Of a stretch of DNA of 41,428 bases, positions 23,656 through 33,600 are shown one piece after another (position 1 is the stretch's first letter; every line of letters begins with the position of its first letter). The notes beneath the pieces are model-generated. The model was given only the letters and a program-made list of their open reading frames with translations, did no database searches and was not told the DNA's origin. The translations under genes were made by a program, and so were the position numbers. Origin of the DNA: Klebsiella pneumoniae (GTDB lineage: Bacteria; Myxococcota_A; UBA9042). The DNA is taken from positions 1 to 41,428 of the forward strand of contig CAMDBH010000028.1 of assembly GCA_945889325.1 (NCBI GenBank). Direction: 5' to 3'.

Positions 23656-26600
23656 TTAATCCAAAGGTTTTGTGTAGCGAATCTTAAACTCGTACACGTC
23701 TGTAGGCACGTCGTTGCTGGCGGCGGCGGTGCCGGCGGTGGTCGTTCGCCGCCACAAGCCGCTGGCCGACAACGCCTCAGAGATGCGAAAGTTAAACGTA
23801 GAAGCGTACTTGCTGGCTGTCGAGGCCGTGCCGGTCTGCACTTTGACGCCAAGCAGAATGCGTTTGCCCAATTGTTTGGTCGCGCTGGCCGTGACGCTGC
23901 CGGTCGGGTCGATGTCGATGGGGCCCAGTTTTACAAAATCTTTAATGATTTCAGCAATTCCGCCGCCGAGCGCATCGTTGAACAGGGCGCCGGTGGTTAT
24001 GGTCGGTGCGCCGCCGCCCGTGTCATTGCAGCGTTGGTTTCGCAGAATCAAGCACATGACATCGGCCGGTTTATCGCCCTTGTTTGAACTCAGTTCCAAA
24101 TTCAGGTCCTTGCTTTGCGGGTCGTAGCGACCGCTGACGTGCACGTAAACCACGACCACATCGCCCAATACGGCGCTATCAGTCACCAAATCCTGGCCCA
24201 GCGCACTGGCACTGGCGACACCCGTCGTGGTGGTGTTTTGTTTGAGCGCAATATCAGCTTTGAGCGTGATATCCATGACGGGTTTGAGCATGTCGCCGTC
24301 AAAATCGAGGGTGCCGCGTTCAAATTCAAACACCAAACGGTTGAGAGAATACATCATTTTGCTATCGCCGGGCACCACTTCCAAGTGATCATGGATGCGC
24401 AGGCCAGGCAGCGTGCCGCGAACCCACAGGTCAAACTTGGAATTGATATCGAGTTTGCCCAAGGGTATTCGGCTGCTGACGCCAAAATCGTTGCTGGAGA
24501 CCCGGAAATTCATCTGCACTTCGTTCAACCACGGCATGGTTTCGGTGATCGGTTTGGAAAAGCTGTCGGCCTCGCGATCGCGGACATTGCTCACGATCGA
24601 TGAAACATTATCAAACGATTTGTAGTAGTTGCCCTCAGACAGTTCGACTTTGCCCTCCAACGTCATTTCGCGTTCGACCGGATCGGACAATTGCGTGCCC
24701 TTAAATTTCAAATCCGGTGAGATAAGCACGCTCATGTTCTTGGGCCAAATATACGGCACAACTTCACCAGTTAGCGCAAAATCGACGGTTTCTACCGCGC
24801 CGTGGATGAGCTTGGCTTGGCCCCACGCGGCAAAGCGGCCGTCTTCCAGTGTGCCGGCAAATTGGTGTTCGCGGGGAATGCTGATCGTCATATTGCCTTT
24901 GCCGTCTGACGCAATGCGCAGGTGGCCGCCTTCGCTGATGCCGATGTCGTGGCCAAAACGCCGCAGCGTCATGTGACCGGCTTGCGTGCGCACGCTGCCT
25001 TGCACGGCCAGCGCGTCAAGCGCGCCTTCCACGCGCAGCGCGCCCTTGCCGATGCGCGCCGACGTCAGGCATTGCGCGCGCACGTCGCCCGCAACCCGCG
25101 GATCGCTCAGGATATCCAGCTTCAGGTCCAGCCCAGCAAAAGTCTGCGTCAATGCGCCCACGCGCGGCACATCCAGCGTGCCCGACATGTACAGCAGCAA
25201 ATTGGCCTTGATGTCTTTGGCAAAATCGGCAAATTTGAATTCACCGCACAATTCTAGCGCTTTACTTTCCACGTCCAAATACACGCTGCTGATCGTCACG
25301 CCGTCGGGCAACACACCGATGTCAGCGGGCGACGTGTTGCGCACGGGGCGCAGGCCACTGCCCAAGTCCAATTCCAGCCCCGCCGGCGGCAAGTGCGCTT
25401 CCACGCGGTAGATCGGCTGGCCCGGCCGCTGATCGATGACCAGTTCGACCTCCGACTGCAATTTGATGCCCAAACCGGCTGGCTTTTCCATACCCATGAC
25501 TTCATAGGGATCAATCGGACCCAGCGTTTTGATGCGCAGCGTTGTGATAAGCGGCAGCAACTTGGCAAAAACGATCTGCGACCCCGTTTCAAGGGCAAAT
25601 TTGGGAAAAAATTCACAACTTGTCAGGATCGCCGGACCGTCCCGCGTTTTGTGAATCTGCAACTGCGCATCGCCAATGTCAATTTTGTCGTAACCCATGT
25701 GGCGCATTTGCAAATTGGCGTCGATGCTCAAAGCCGAATTGTCGCCATCGACCTTGACCGTTCCGCCCAGCGCGCCATTGATCGGCTGTTTCAACACCCG
25801 CAGCGCGTGCCAATTGAGCAGTTCGGTCATCGGCACGTCCAATTCGGCCACGTAGTGGTGGCGCGGCACGTCGTAATCGAATTGGCCTTTGATCGCGTCA
25901 CCGGTTTCCAACTTCACCAGCAAATTTGAGAGATTGACATGGGTGCCGTGCATTTGGATCGCCGTTTCCACATGCGGAAAACTTTCGCCGTAGGCCTGCA
26001 AGTTGTCCAATACCAACGCACCGCGAACGCGCAAGCTGGCCAGATCGCCCAAATTCATTTCGACATCGCCGTCTTGCATCGTCGCTTGGCCACTTATTGC
26101 GCCTACATGGTACAGCGCCAAAAGTTTGGTCAAATCCACGCGTTTGGCGTTCAACTTGTGCAGCGCCAAGCGCCGCGTTGCGCGCATGTGCGAGATATCT
26201 TGGTCAAATAACCCAAACTCGATGTTGGCCGACAGGCTGCCGATGTCGCTGTCCGCGACCAAATCGTCCAGATACAGGGTGCCGTTGCGCAATCCGAGCT
26301 TCATTTTGGCGCTGTTGGCGCGGTACTGCTGGTAATACAGGTTGCTGCCGTGCAGTTCGCCTTTGATTTCCGGTGATAGCAGGCTGCCGTGGACGTGGGT
26401 CATGCCCAACGTCAAAGCGCCACCGGTGTCCAACACGCCCAACGGTTCCAATGCCCGTTCCAAGCGAGGCAGGTTGGCGCCCAAGTGCAAATCGATGGTC
26501 TTGTTCGTTAAATCTACGTGTCCGCTGGCTTGCAGCCATTCTCGGCCGGGCGTGCGGTCGCTGACGTGTTCGCTTGTGTGCGCGACCAGATCGGCCAAGT

Positions 26601-28113
26601 CGATCTGGTTGTTGCGGTTGGGTCCCATGGCGTAAAACACGCCGCCTTGCAGATGCAAATGCGGGATTTCCTTGCTAAGTGGTACCAGCGGCCCTTCGCG
26701 CTCCAAGGTCAGGTTGTTGTCGATCGCGACGTCCAGCGCCAGGCCTGGCGTTTGCCCCGGAAAAAGTTCGGTCCGCACGGCCACGCCCAAATCACCGGAC
26801 AGGCGCCCTTGCAGGGCATCGGGGACAACCCCATGCATGCCAACGGCTTCGGCACGCAGCGCCCCAGCAGCGACAAAATCATTCAAATGAAACTGCGCGG
26901 CGACGTGGTGGCTTTTGTCTTCTGACATCAAGCGATAGCGCAATATCGGCGTCGACAGGCGGCCTTGGTAGGCGTGGATCTGCAGATCGCGCGCGTCGAC
27001 TTGCACGGCCGCCTGACCCAACGCGCCGGTGTGGACTTCCAACTGGGCAGTGACCAATTCACTTTGAAAACCAGAAAGTTTACCGCGCGCGCGCACCGCG
27101 CCGTCGGCCGAAAAACCGTGCCGCGGGTCGAGGCGAAAACCGCCGTCGATCGTCGCCACACAATCAAACGCCGACCCGAGCAACGGGCCCATGAAAGTCG
27201 ATTGGGTCGATGTCGCCAAATGCACTTGGCTGGCAACGACTTCAAGTTCGGGCGCCAACCGCACGTCGATGCGCGCATCTTGCAGCACAGTATCCGGCAG
27301 TTGCAGGTCGTACCAACGCCCGCCCATCGGCAACGCCATGCCTAAGCCGCGCAGCGACAAGCTTTGCAAATCGCCATCCAGTCCGCGCAGCCACGCCGTA
27401 CCGGCGGGAATCGGCGGCAGATCGCGCATGGACGCCACTTTTGTCTGCAGTTCGGGGATATGCAAATGGGCGATCTGATAGCGAACCGTCGGCGGCACGC
27501 CCAGCGCATGGGTCTGGATTTGCGCCGCGGCGTGGAGGTTTGCGCGGTTGGCAATCAGGCCGATCGCCGGCACTTCCAGAAGAAAATCTAAATCTTGTGC
27601 ATCCAGCTCAACGATATTGAGGCGCAGTGCCTTGCCAGGCTTGGTCGAAGGCGGTTCATCCGGGTCGCCAAAAGCTTGCGCGAGCAACAGGCGCCCGCGC
27701 TTGTCGAATTCGATGCGAATCACCGGCTTTTTTAGGCCGATATGCGGAAAACTCAATGGCAATTCAGGGCGCTGACGGATGAGCGAATCCAGCACCGGCC
27801 AAACTTGCAGGTGCAAGTCGATTTCATCAGCCGCCAACACCAGTTCGCCCGTCGGCGCCAGCACCCGCACACCGCGCACAAGCAGGCGCCCGAGCGACGA
27901 ATCCAGACGCAATGCAACCAGTTCCACCTTGCCGGGCAGCACGCTGCTGAGGAGCTGACTCAATCTGCCCGGCGCCGACGGCGAATTGGCGGCGAAATAA
28001 ACAAAAAGCAGCAACGCCAACGCGCCCACGAACGTTTGTACCAGCAACAGGTACAGACTCTGGGCCCAACGTCGCAGCAGCGATCGCTTGCGGTTGCGCG
28101 GCTTTTGCGTCAT
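23656..28113 (-). CDS. TamB-like (DUF490) translocation and assembly protein
   Basis: This 1485-residue protein has an N-terminal membrane anchor (SLYLLLVQTFVGALALLLFVY) and a very long beta-rich body typical of TamB/AsmA-like periplasmic bridges. The C-terminal ~350 residues carry the TamB domain features (LGKLDINSKFDLWVRGTLPG, GDVVVVYVHVSGRYDP, LGKRILLGVKVQTG). TamB spans the periplasm and pairs with an Omp85 protein to assemble outer-membrane proteins or move lipids. The partner gene is immediately downstream. I use ATG 28113 (MTQKPRNRKRSLLRRW), which places a basic stretch before the anchor; a TTG at 28140 would add nine residues. The upstream gap carries a possible promoter. Confidence 0.93.
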   Translation of the reverse strand: MTQKPRNRKRSLLRRWAQSLYLLLVQTFVGALALLLFVYFAANSPSAPGRLSQLLSSVLPGKVELVALRLDSSLGRLLVRGVRVLAPTGELVLAADEIDLHLQVWPVLDSLIRQRPELPLSFPHIGLKKPVIRIEFDKRGRLLLAQAFGDPDEPPSTKPGKALRLNIVELDAQDLDFLLEVPAIGLIANRANLHAAAQIQTHALGVPPTVRYQIAHLHIPELQTKVASMRDLPPIPAGTAWLRGLDGDLQSLSLRGLGMALPMGGRWYDLQLPDTVLQDARIDVRLAPELEVVASQVHLATSTQSTFMGPLLGSAFDCVATIDGGFRLDPRHGFSADGAVRARGKLSGFQSELVTAQLEVHTGALGQAAVQVDARDLQIHAYQGRLSTPILRYRLMSEDKSHHVAAQFHLNDFVAAGALRAEAVGMHGVVPDALQGRLSGDLGVAVRTELFPGQTPGLALDVAIDNNLTLEREGPLVPLSKEIPHLHLQGGVFYAMGPNRNNQIDLADLVAHTSEHVSDRTPGREWLQASGHVDLTNKTIDLHLGANLPRLERALEPLGVLDTGGALTLGMTHVHGSLLSPEIKGELHGSNLYYQQYRANSAKMKLGLRNGTLYLDDLVADSDIGSLSANIEFGLFDQDISHMRATRRLALHKLNAKRVDLTKLLALYHVGAISGQATMQDGDVEMNLGDLASLRVRGALVLDNLQAYGESFPHVETAIQMHGTHVNLSNLLVKLETGDAIKGQFDYDVPRHHYVAELDVPMTELLNWHALRVLKQPINGALGGTVKVDGDNSALSIDANLQMRHMGYDKIDIGDAQLQIHKTRDGPAILTSCEFFPKFALETGSQIVFAKLLPLITTLRIKTLGPIDPYEVMGMEKPAGLGIKLQSEVELVIDQRPGQPIYRVEAHLPPAGLELDLGSGLRPVRNTSPADIGVLPDGVTISSVYLDVESKALELCGEFKFADFAKDIKANLLLYMSGTLDVPRVGALTQTFAGLDLKLDILSDPRVAGDVRAQCLTSARIGKGALRVEGALDALAVQGSVRTQAGHMTLRRFGHDIGISEGGHLRIASDGKGNMTISIPREHQFAGTLEDGRFAAWGQAKLIHGAVETVDFALTGEVVPYIWPKNMSVLISPDLKFKGTQLSDPVEREMTLEGKVELSEGNYYKSFDNVSSIVSNVRDREADSFSKPITETMPWLNEVQMNFRVSSNDFGVSSRIPLGKLDINSKFDLWVRGTLPGLRIHDHLEVVPGDSKMMYSLNRLVFEFERGTLDFDGDMLKPVMDITLKADIALKQNTTTTGVASASALGQDLVTDSAVLGDVVVVYVHVSGRYDPQSKDLNLELSSNKGDKPADVMCLILRNQRCNDTGGGAPTITTGALFNDALGGGIAEIIKDFVKLGPIDIDPTGSVTASATKQLGKRILLGVKVQTGTASTASKYASTFNFRISEALSASGLWRRTTTAGTAAASNDVPTDVYEFKIRYTKPLD

Positions 28114-28209
28114 GCACAGCCCCCGCGTATGGCGGGACAACTACGCGTGATCGCGAGATTTTGTCGGCTTTGAATGCTTTTGGAACGGGGCCTGACGCAC
28201 ATGGCTCAA

Positions 28210-28239
28210 AATGTAGCACGCGTGCAGACACCGCGCCAA
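28210..28239 (-). promoter_or_regulatory. Possible promoter of the tamB-Omp85 operon
   Basis: On the minus strand TTGGCG (28239-28234) and TACATT (28215-28210) are separated by 18 bases, about 97 bases before the ATG at 28113. Confidence 0.35.
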
Positions 28240-28285
28240 TTTATGCGGCGTTTCTTGCGGTTTTATTAGGGACTATTTGTTGCGG

Positions 28286-28303
28286 CGCGGACAGCGGTCC
28301 GCG
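28286..28303 (-). terminator. Hairpin after the Cys-rich/MopE lipoprotein gene
   Basis: CGCGGAC (28286-28292) pairs with GTCCGCG (28297-28303) around a 4-base loop, 25 bases after the stop on the minus strand. No T-run follows, so it is at best a weak or factor-assisted terminator. Confidence 0.3.
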
Positions 28304-28327
28304 TTGGCGGTCAGCGAGGCGACCGAC

Positions 28328-30214
28328 CTAGAACGGAATGCAAAGCTGCAAGAAGCATTTGAGACAAATGCCGTTGCATCCCGGGCAGGTATACTGCGGC
28401 GGCGCCTTGGTGACCACGCATTTGCCCGCGGCCGTGCACACGCCAGCGACCGGATCGGATTGGCACAAGTCGCTTTTTATCTTCGTTTCGCAGGTCACAT
28501 TGGCCTTGGCAAAGCACGCCCCGCCGGAGCAAATGCCGACCGGACATTCACTGGAACCCGTTGAAGCGCAAGATGCACCGCTCGCCGAACCGGTGTCGTG
28601 AACGCAGCCGCCCGCGATGTTGGATTTGCAACTGTCGGTGGTGCAAGGATTGCCGTCGTTGCAGTTTTTGATCGGGCCTTTTAAGCACTTACCGGCGGAG
28701 CAAGTGTCGTTTTCCGTACAAGTATCGCCGTCGTCGCAAGGCGCGCTGCCGTTGACGTGTTTGCATTTGCCCGCTTGGCACACGTCGTCGGTGCATTGGT
28801 TGCCGTCGTCGTCGCACTTTAAGCCTTCAGCGGGCGGGTGATTGCAGTTGCCGCCTTGGCAAATGTCGGCGGTGCAAGCGATGCCGTCATCGGCGCAGGC
28901 AGATCCATCATTCTTCTGCAAATGCTGGCACTTGCCGTCTTGGCACACGTCGTTGGTGCAGGCATTGCCGTCGTCGGTGCACACGGCGTCACTGGAACTG
29001 ACGTGCGTGCAGCCAGTAAATGGGTCGCAAGCGTCGGCCGTGCAAGGATCTTTGTCGTCGCAAGCCAAAGCGCCGCCGCCGACGCATTTGCCGGCCAAAC
29101 ATTTGTCGATCGTGCTGCAAATGCTGCCGTCGTCACAAGGCAAGCCGTTGACTTGCGTTTGTTTACAGCTGCCGTCGGTGTTGCAGGTGCCTTTGGTGCA
29201 CGGGTCGCCGTCTTCGCACAGGGCTTCATCGGTTTCGCCGTTGCAGTTGTCGTCCAAGCCGTTGCAGGCTTCGGGCGCGGGCAGGGTGCCTTCGCATTTG
29301 GAAACGCCGTCGACGCATGCTTTGATCACGCCTTTGCAAGATCCAAATTCGTTTTTCAGATCGCAAAAAGATTTCGCGTTAAAATCGTCGGTTGCACCAT
29401 TGCAGTCGTTGTCTTTGTTGTCGCAGATTTCGGCGGCCGGCACGTCCGCTTGGCATTCCGTCAAGCCGTCGGACGTGCACAAGCGTTGGCCGGTGCAAGT
29501 GCCGTAGTCGTTGGTATTGCTGCATTTTGTGTGCAATCCGGCTTCGGCGGCCGCCGCGCTGCAACTGCAAATGCCCAGTGCGGATTTGTGCTTGCATTGA
29601 TGGCTTTTCAGGCCGGTCAGGCCGTCGACCACGACTTCACACACATAGGCTTCTGGGCAATCGGGATTGATCTCATCGCATTTGGCGCCACAAAAGCTGC
29701 CTGACGCGCCAAAACTAATGCAAACATTGCCTTTTTCACCGACGCCGTTGCAATCGGCGTTCAGATCGCACGGATTGCACAAATTTTTGAAGCGCGGGAT
29801 GCAAATAAATGGATTGTCACTGCCGTCGGGCGAGGCGACTTGGGCGCACAAAAAGCCGGTTGGGCAGGCCTCGGTGCAAAGTTTGGTACAAATTTTACCG
29901 GCATAGGAATCGATGCAGTGGCCACTGTCACAATCGCCGTTGGTTTTGCAGTCGGAGCCAAACGTGCCCGCCAAGGGCGGCACGTCTTCGGTCGCGGTCG
30001 GCACATCGGCGACCGACACGCCGATATCCTTGACATTTTTGCTGTCTAGGCTGTTCTTGCCGTCGATCGCGCCGTCGCCGTCGGTGACGACGATTTCGCC
30101 TTGCACCTGCGTATTGCCGCAAGCGGCGAGCACAGCCAGCAGCGCGATGCACAAGGCCGCGCGGGCAAAAATTGCGGAAAAACGTTGGCTCAAAGGCGGC
30201 TGCGGTCGGTGCAT
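28328..30214 (-). CDS. MopE-motif and Cys-repeat lipoprotein
   Basis: This is a 628-residue lipoprotein from ATG 30214: signal FARAALCIALLAVLAAC with acylated C32, +2 Gly. After an Asp/Val-rich linker comes a Cys-rich region, then two MopE-type motifs (EICDNKDNDCNGATDD and EACNGLDDNCNGETDE). A run of CDDGxxCTxxDxC / CDDKDPCTADAC units of the same kind as in the giant protein at 30667-38016 follows. It ends in a compact Cys cluster CPGCNGICLKCF. A GTG start at 30241 would add nine residues; I prefer 30214 because it directly precedes the signal peptide. The gene is transcribed divergently from the giant lipoprotein. Likely role: metal-binding surface protein; no enzyme domain seen. Confidence 0.9.
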   Translation of the reverse strand: MHRPQPPLSQRFSAIFARAALCIALLAVLAACGNTQVQGEIVVTDGDGAIDGKNSLDSKNVKDIGVSVADVPTATEDVPPLAGTFGSDCKTNGDCDSGHCIDSYAGKICTKLCTEACPTGFLCAQVASPDGSDNPFICIPRFKNLCNPCDLNADCNGVGEKGNVCISFGASGSFCGAKCDEINPDCPEAYVCEVVVDGLTGLKSHQCKHKSALGICSCSAAAAEAGLHTKCSNTNDYGTCTGQRLCTSDGLTECQADVPAAEICDNKDNDCNGATDDFNAKSFCDLKNEFGSCKGVIKACVDGVSKCEGTLPAPEACNGLDDNCNGETDEALCEDGDPCTKGTCNTDGSCKQTQVNGLPCDDGSICSTIDKCLAGKCVGGGALACDDKDPCTADACDPFTGCTHVSSSDAVCTDDGNACTNDVCQDGKCQHLQKNDGSACADDGIACTADICQGGNCNHPPAEGLKCDDDGNQCTDDVCQAGKCKHVNGSAPCDDGDTCTENDTCSAGKCLKGPIKNCNDGNPCTTDSCKSNIAGGCVHDTGSASGASCASTGSSECPVGICSGGACFAKANVTCETKIKSDLCQSDPVAGVCTAAGKCVVTKAPPQYTCPGCNGICLKCFLQLCIPF

Positions 30215-30300
30215 TTTTTTACGCGGTCCTTTGAAAATCACGACTTGACGGCACTCTCACTTGAAGTTGCGCTGCCACTCAAACAGAAATCGCGCAGCCA

Positions 30301-30329
30301 AAGTGTGCGGGCGTCGCCAAAAAAGTCAA
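30301..30329 (-). promoter_or_regulatory. Possible promoter of the MopE/Cys-repeat lipoprotein
   Basis: On the minus strand TTGACT (30329-30324), 17 bases, ACACTT (30306-30301). The pair resembles the TTGACT ... TACACTT promoter at 16610. The -10 is poor. Confidence 0.3.
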
Positions 30330-30531
30330 CGCCACGGCTAAAGCATACGAATTTGTGGCGCTGCGGGCAACGTTGCCGCAAATTTTCGCGGTGCCGCTGC
30401 GCCCCACCACAACACGCGTTGGGGCGAATCCACAAAAAATGCCTATGAATTCGCAATAATCTGTCGTCGATCCGCTGCGCATGAAAATCTATCAATTTGC
30501 TTGCGCCCGCGCTTGTTTTAGCGTTTGCTAC

Positions 30532-30561
30532 TTGCGGTTGCCCGCGCCGGTCTGGTATTGT
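30532..30561 (+). promoter_or_regulatory. Possible promoter of the giant lipoprotein gene
   Basis: TTGCGG (30532-30537), 18 bases, TATTGT (30556-30561), about 105 bases before the ATG. The divergent gap 30242-30666 also contains a CGCCCCA/TGGGGCG stem (about 30399-30425) and no gene. Confidence 0.35.
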
Positions 30562-30640
30562 GGGCGCTGAGCGGAGTGCGTTGGCAAGTCGCTCGCCATC
30601 AAGATCGCGTTACCACCTTGGTTTAACACGATAACTGCCA

Positions 30641-30660
30641 CCCCCGGGGGGGGGGGAGGA
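30641..30660 (+). promoter_or_regulatory. C5-G11 homopolymer tract running into the ribosome-binding site
   Basis: Five C followed by eleven G (30646-30656) and then AGGA (30657-30660), six bases before the ATG at 30667. The G-run forms part of the Shine-Dalgarno region. Runs this long are prone to slipped-strand length changes, which could vary expression. Confidence 0.7.
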
Positions 30661-30666
30661 AAGTCG

Positions 30667-33600
30667 ATGAATACATTTCATAAATTGCAGTCTCGTTTGC
30701 GGCTTTTTGCCGTTGTTTTTTCAGTCGGTTTCGCCGCCGCCTGCAGCACGCCCGTCGTGGAACCGCCCCCTGTGGATGCGGAAGACACCGGCACCGACCA
30801 AGCGGACAACGGTCTAAGCCCTGACGTGCCCGACACCGGCGATGTGGGCAAAGTCGACAGCGGCACAATCGATGATGTGCCAAAAGCGGACACGGGTGGC
30901 GTCTGCACAACCGACGCAGATTGCAAAGATTTCAAGGTCAACGCCACCAATTGCGAAAAACCTGTGTGCAATGTCGGATCTGGCAAGTGCGAAGCCGGCC
31001 ATCTCGACAAGGGCGCCACTTGCGACGATGCGCAAGAATGTACCCACGGCGATGTGTGCGACGATCAAGGTGTTTGTGCGGGCAAAGACGGCTGGGAAAT
31101 GCCAGATCCGACCGACAAGACAAAGACGTTGGCCTGCAAGATCGCCAAATGCGATCCTGACAATCCGGGCAAATTGCTCAACGCCGGTGGCAATAGCGCG
31201 GCACCGGGCAAAAACTGTGACGACGGCAACAGTTGCACCGACGGCGACGTCTGCGGCGCGGGCGGCACATGTACCTCAGGTGCGGAAAAGGTTTGTCCGG
31301 CGGGCGCTGACAAGTGTTCAGAAAACAAGTGCGATCCCACAAGCAAAACCGGCGACTGCAAGCTGACCCCCATCAGCGAAGGTGGTCCTTGCGAAGACGG
31401 CGATCTCTGCACCAGCGGTGAAACGTGCAAGGGCGGCAAATGCGGCGACAGCACGGCCGTGGTCTGCGACGACAAGAATCCGTGCACGGTTGACACCTGT
31501 TCAGCGGCCAAGGGTTGCAAATTCGCACCTTTGCCAGTCGGCGCGACCACGGTTTGCGACGACGACAACATCTGCACCACGTCGGATGCCTGCGTCGGCG
31601 GCAAGTGCGTCGGCGCCCTGAACCCGGCGATCGACGACAGCAATGTCTGCACGGTCGACAAATGCGACGCCACTGGCTCGATCACGCACGTTTCTGTCAG
31701 CGTTGGCAGTTGCGATGACGGCGACCCGTGCACCAAAAGCGATGGCTGCAACAAGGGCAATTGCCAAGGCGTCAAGCTGGTTTGCAACGACGGCAATCCG
31801 TGTACGGACGACTTGTGCGATCCGCTGAAACAATCGGGCGGCGTGTTTGGTTTGTGCGTGACCAAGAATTTGCTTGGCGGTGCGCCGTGCGATGACGCCA
31901 ACTTGTGCACCGACAGCGATGCCTGCGTCACCAACAATGTGGGCGTAGCGGTTTGCAGCGGTTTGGCCAAAGATTGCGACGACAAGAACAAGTGCACCAA
32001 CGATTTGTGCCAGGTCGGCATCGGCTGTTTGCACATTCCGGCCGCGGGCTTCTGCGACGACGGCGATGTCTGCACCACGGTCGACAAATGCGACAATGCG
32101 GTGTGCAAAGGTTCCAAAAAGGACTGCGCTGACACCAATTTGTGCACCAACGATTCTTGCGACGCCAAAACTGGCGTTTGCGCGCACGACATTTTCAATG
32201 GCCCTTGCGATGACAACAACAAATGCACTTCGGGCGATCAATGCCAAGCCGGTCTGTGTGCCGGAGCGGCGATCAACTGTGACGACAGCAACACTTGCAC
32301 CAATGATTTGTGCGACGTGGTCACCGGTTGCAAACACATTCCGCTGGCGGGCGGCACGCCGTGTGACGACGGTTTGAGTTGCACGTTCAACGATTACTGC
32401 GACGCGGGCAAATGCACGCAGTTGGCTAAGGATTACAAATGCATCATCTGCACAAATGACGATCAGTGCAAACCGTACGACAACAACGACCTGTGCGATG
32501 GCAAAGTCAAATGCGTCGTTACCCCCAAAGCCAGTGTCTGCAGCGTGGACCCAACGACGATCGTGAAATGCGATGCGGGCAAGAACAATGCTTGCACGAC
32601 CAACACTTGCGCGCCGGACTCCGGTGCTTGTGCGTTGGTGACCAAGAACGAGGGCACGCCTTGCGCCTCGGGCGACAAATGCGTCGACAACGCGACTTGT
32701 GACAAAGGCGGCGCTTGCAACGGTATCGCCACGGTGTGCGATGACAAGAACCAATGCACTTTGGACACTTGCGACAAGACAAAGGGCTGCATTTTCAGCA
32801 ACAAAGCCGACAAAACGCCTTGCGATGATGGCAACAAGTGCACGCCGGCCGACAGCTGCGTCGCGGGCGCGTGCACGGGTGAGAACAACACCTGCAAGTG
32901 CAAAAACGACCTTGAATGCACGACCTATGATGACGGCGATGCGTGCAATGGGTTGGTGAAGTGCTTGCCTTCCACCGATCCAAAGTTGGTGGGCAATTAC
33001 TGCCAGCCGGCGCCCAATTCAGCGGTGACCTGTCCGGCGCTCAAGGACCAGCCGTGCAAAGACAACATCTGCAACAAAGGCAGCGGCGTTTGCGAAGGCA
33101 CCAGCAAGGCCGATGGCATTTTGTGCAACGACGCCAACGCTTGTACGGTCGGCGAAGTGTGTACCGCAGGCCTGTGCGCGTCGAACAAGAAACTCAACTG
33201 CGACGACTTAAATGCTTGTACGGATGACGTTTGTGACAAAGTCTTTGCCTGCTTGAGCGGCCCCAAAGCGCCGGGCGCGCTGTGCAGCGACGGCGATGAT
33301 TGCACGACTTCGGACACCTGCGTTGCGGGCAAGTGCACGGGCCTGAAGGCCAATTGCGACGACGGCAACGCTTGTACCCTAGATCTGTGCAGCAAAGTCG
33401 GCGGTTGCAAACCGGCGATCGACAACACGCAACCTTGCGATGACGGCGACGTCTGCACGTCCAAAGACAAGTGCACCGACGGCGTTTGCAAAGGCGCAGC
33501 GCTTGCTTGCGACGACGCCAATCCGTGCACGGTCGACGCTTGCGACGGCAAAGGTGGCTGCAAGAACATTTTGGTCGACGGCAAGGATTGTTCGGACGGC

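Noticed and set aside
31065-32754. Long minus-strand ORFs opposite the giant lipoprotein (31065-32228 and 31501-32754), and plus-strand ORFs opposite the lipoprotein at 28328
   Set aside because: The repetitive Asp/Cys codons leave antisense frames open. Their translations are low-complexity mirror images of the repeats with no family features.
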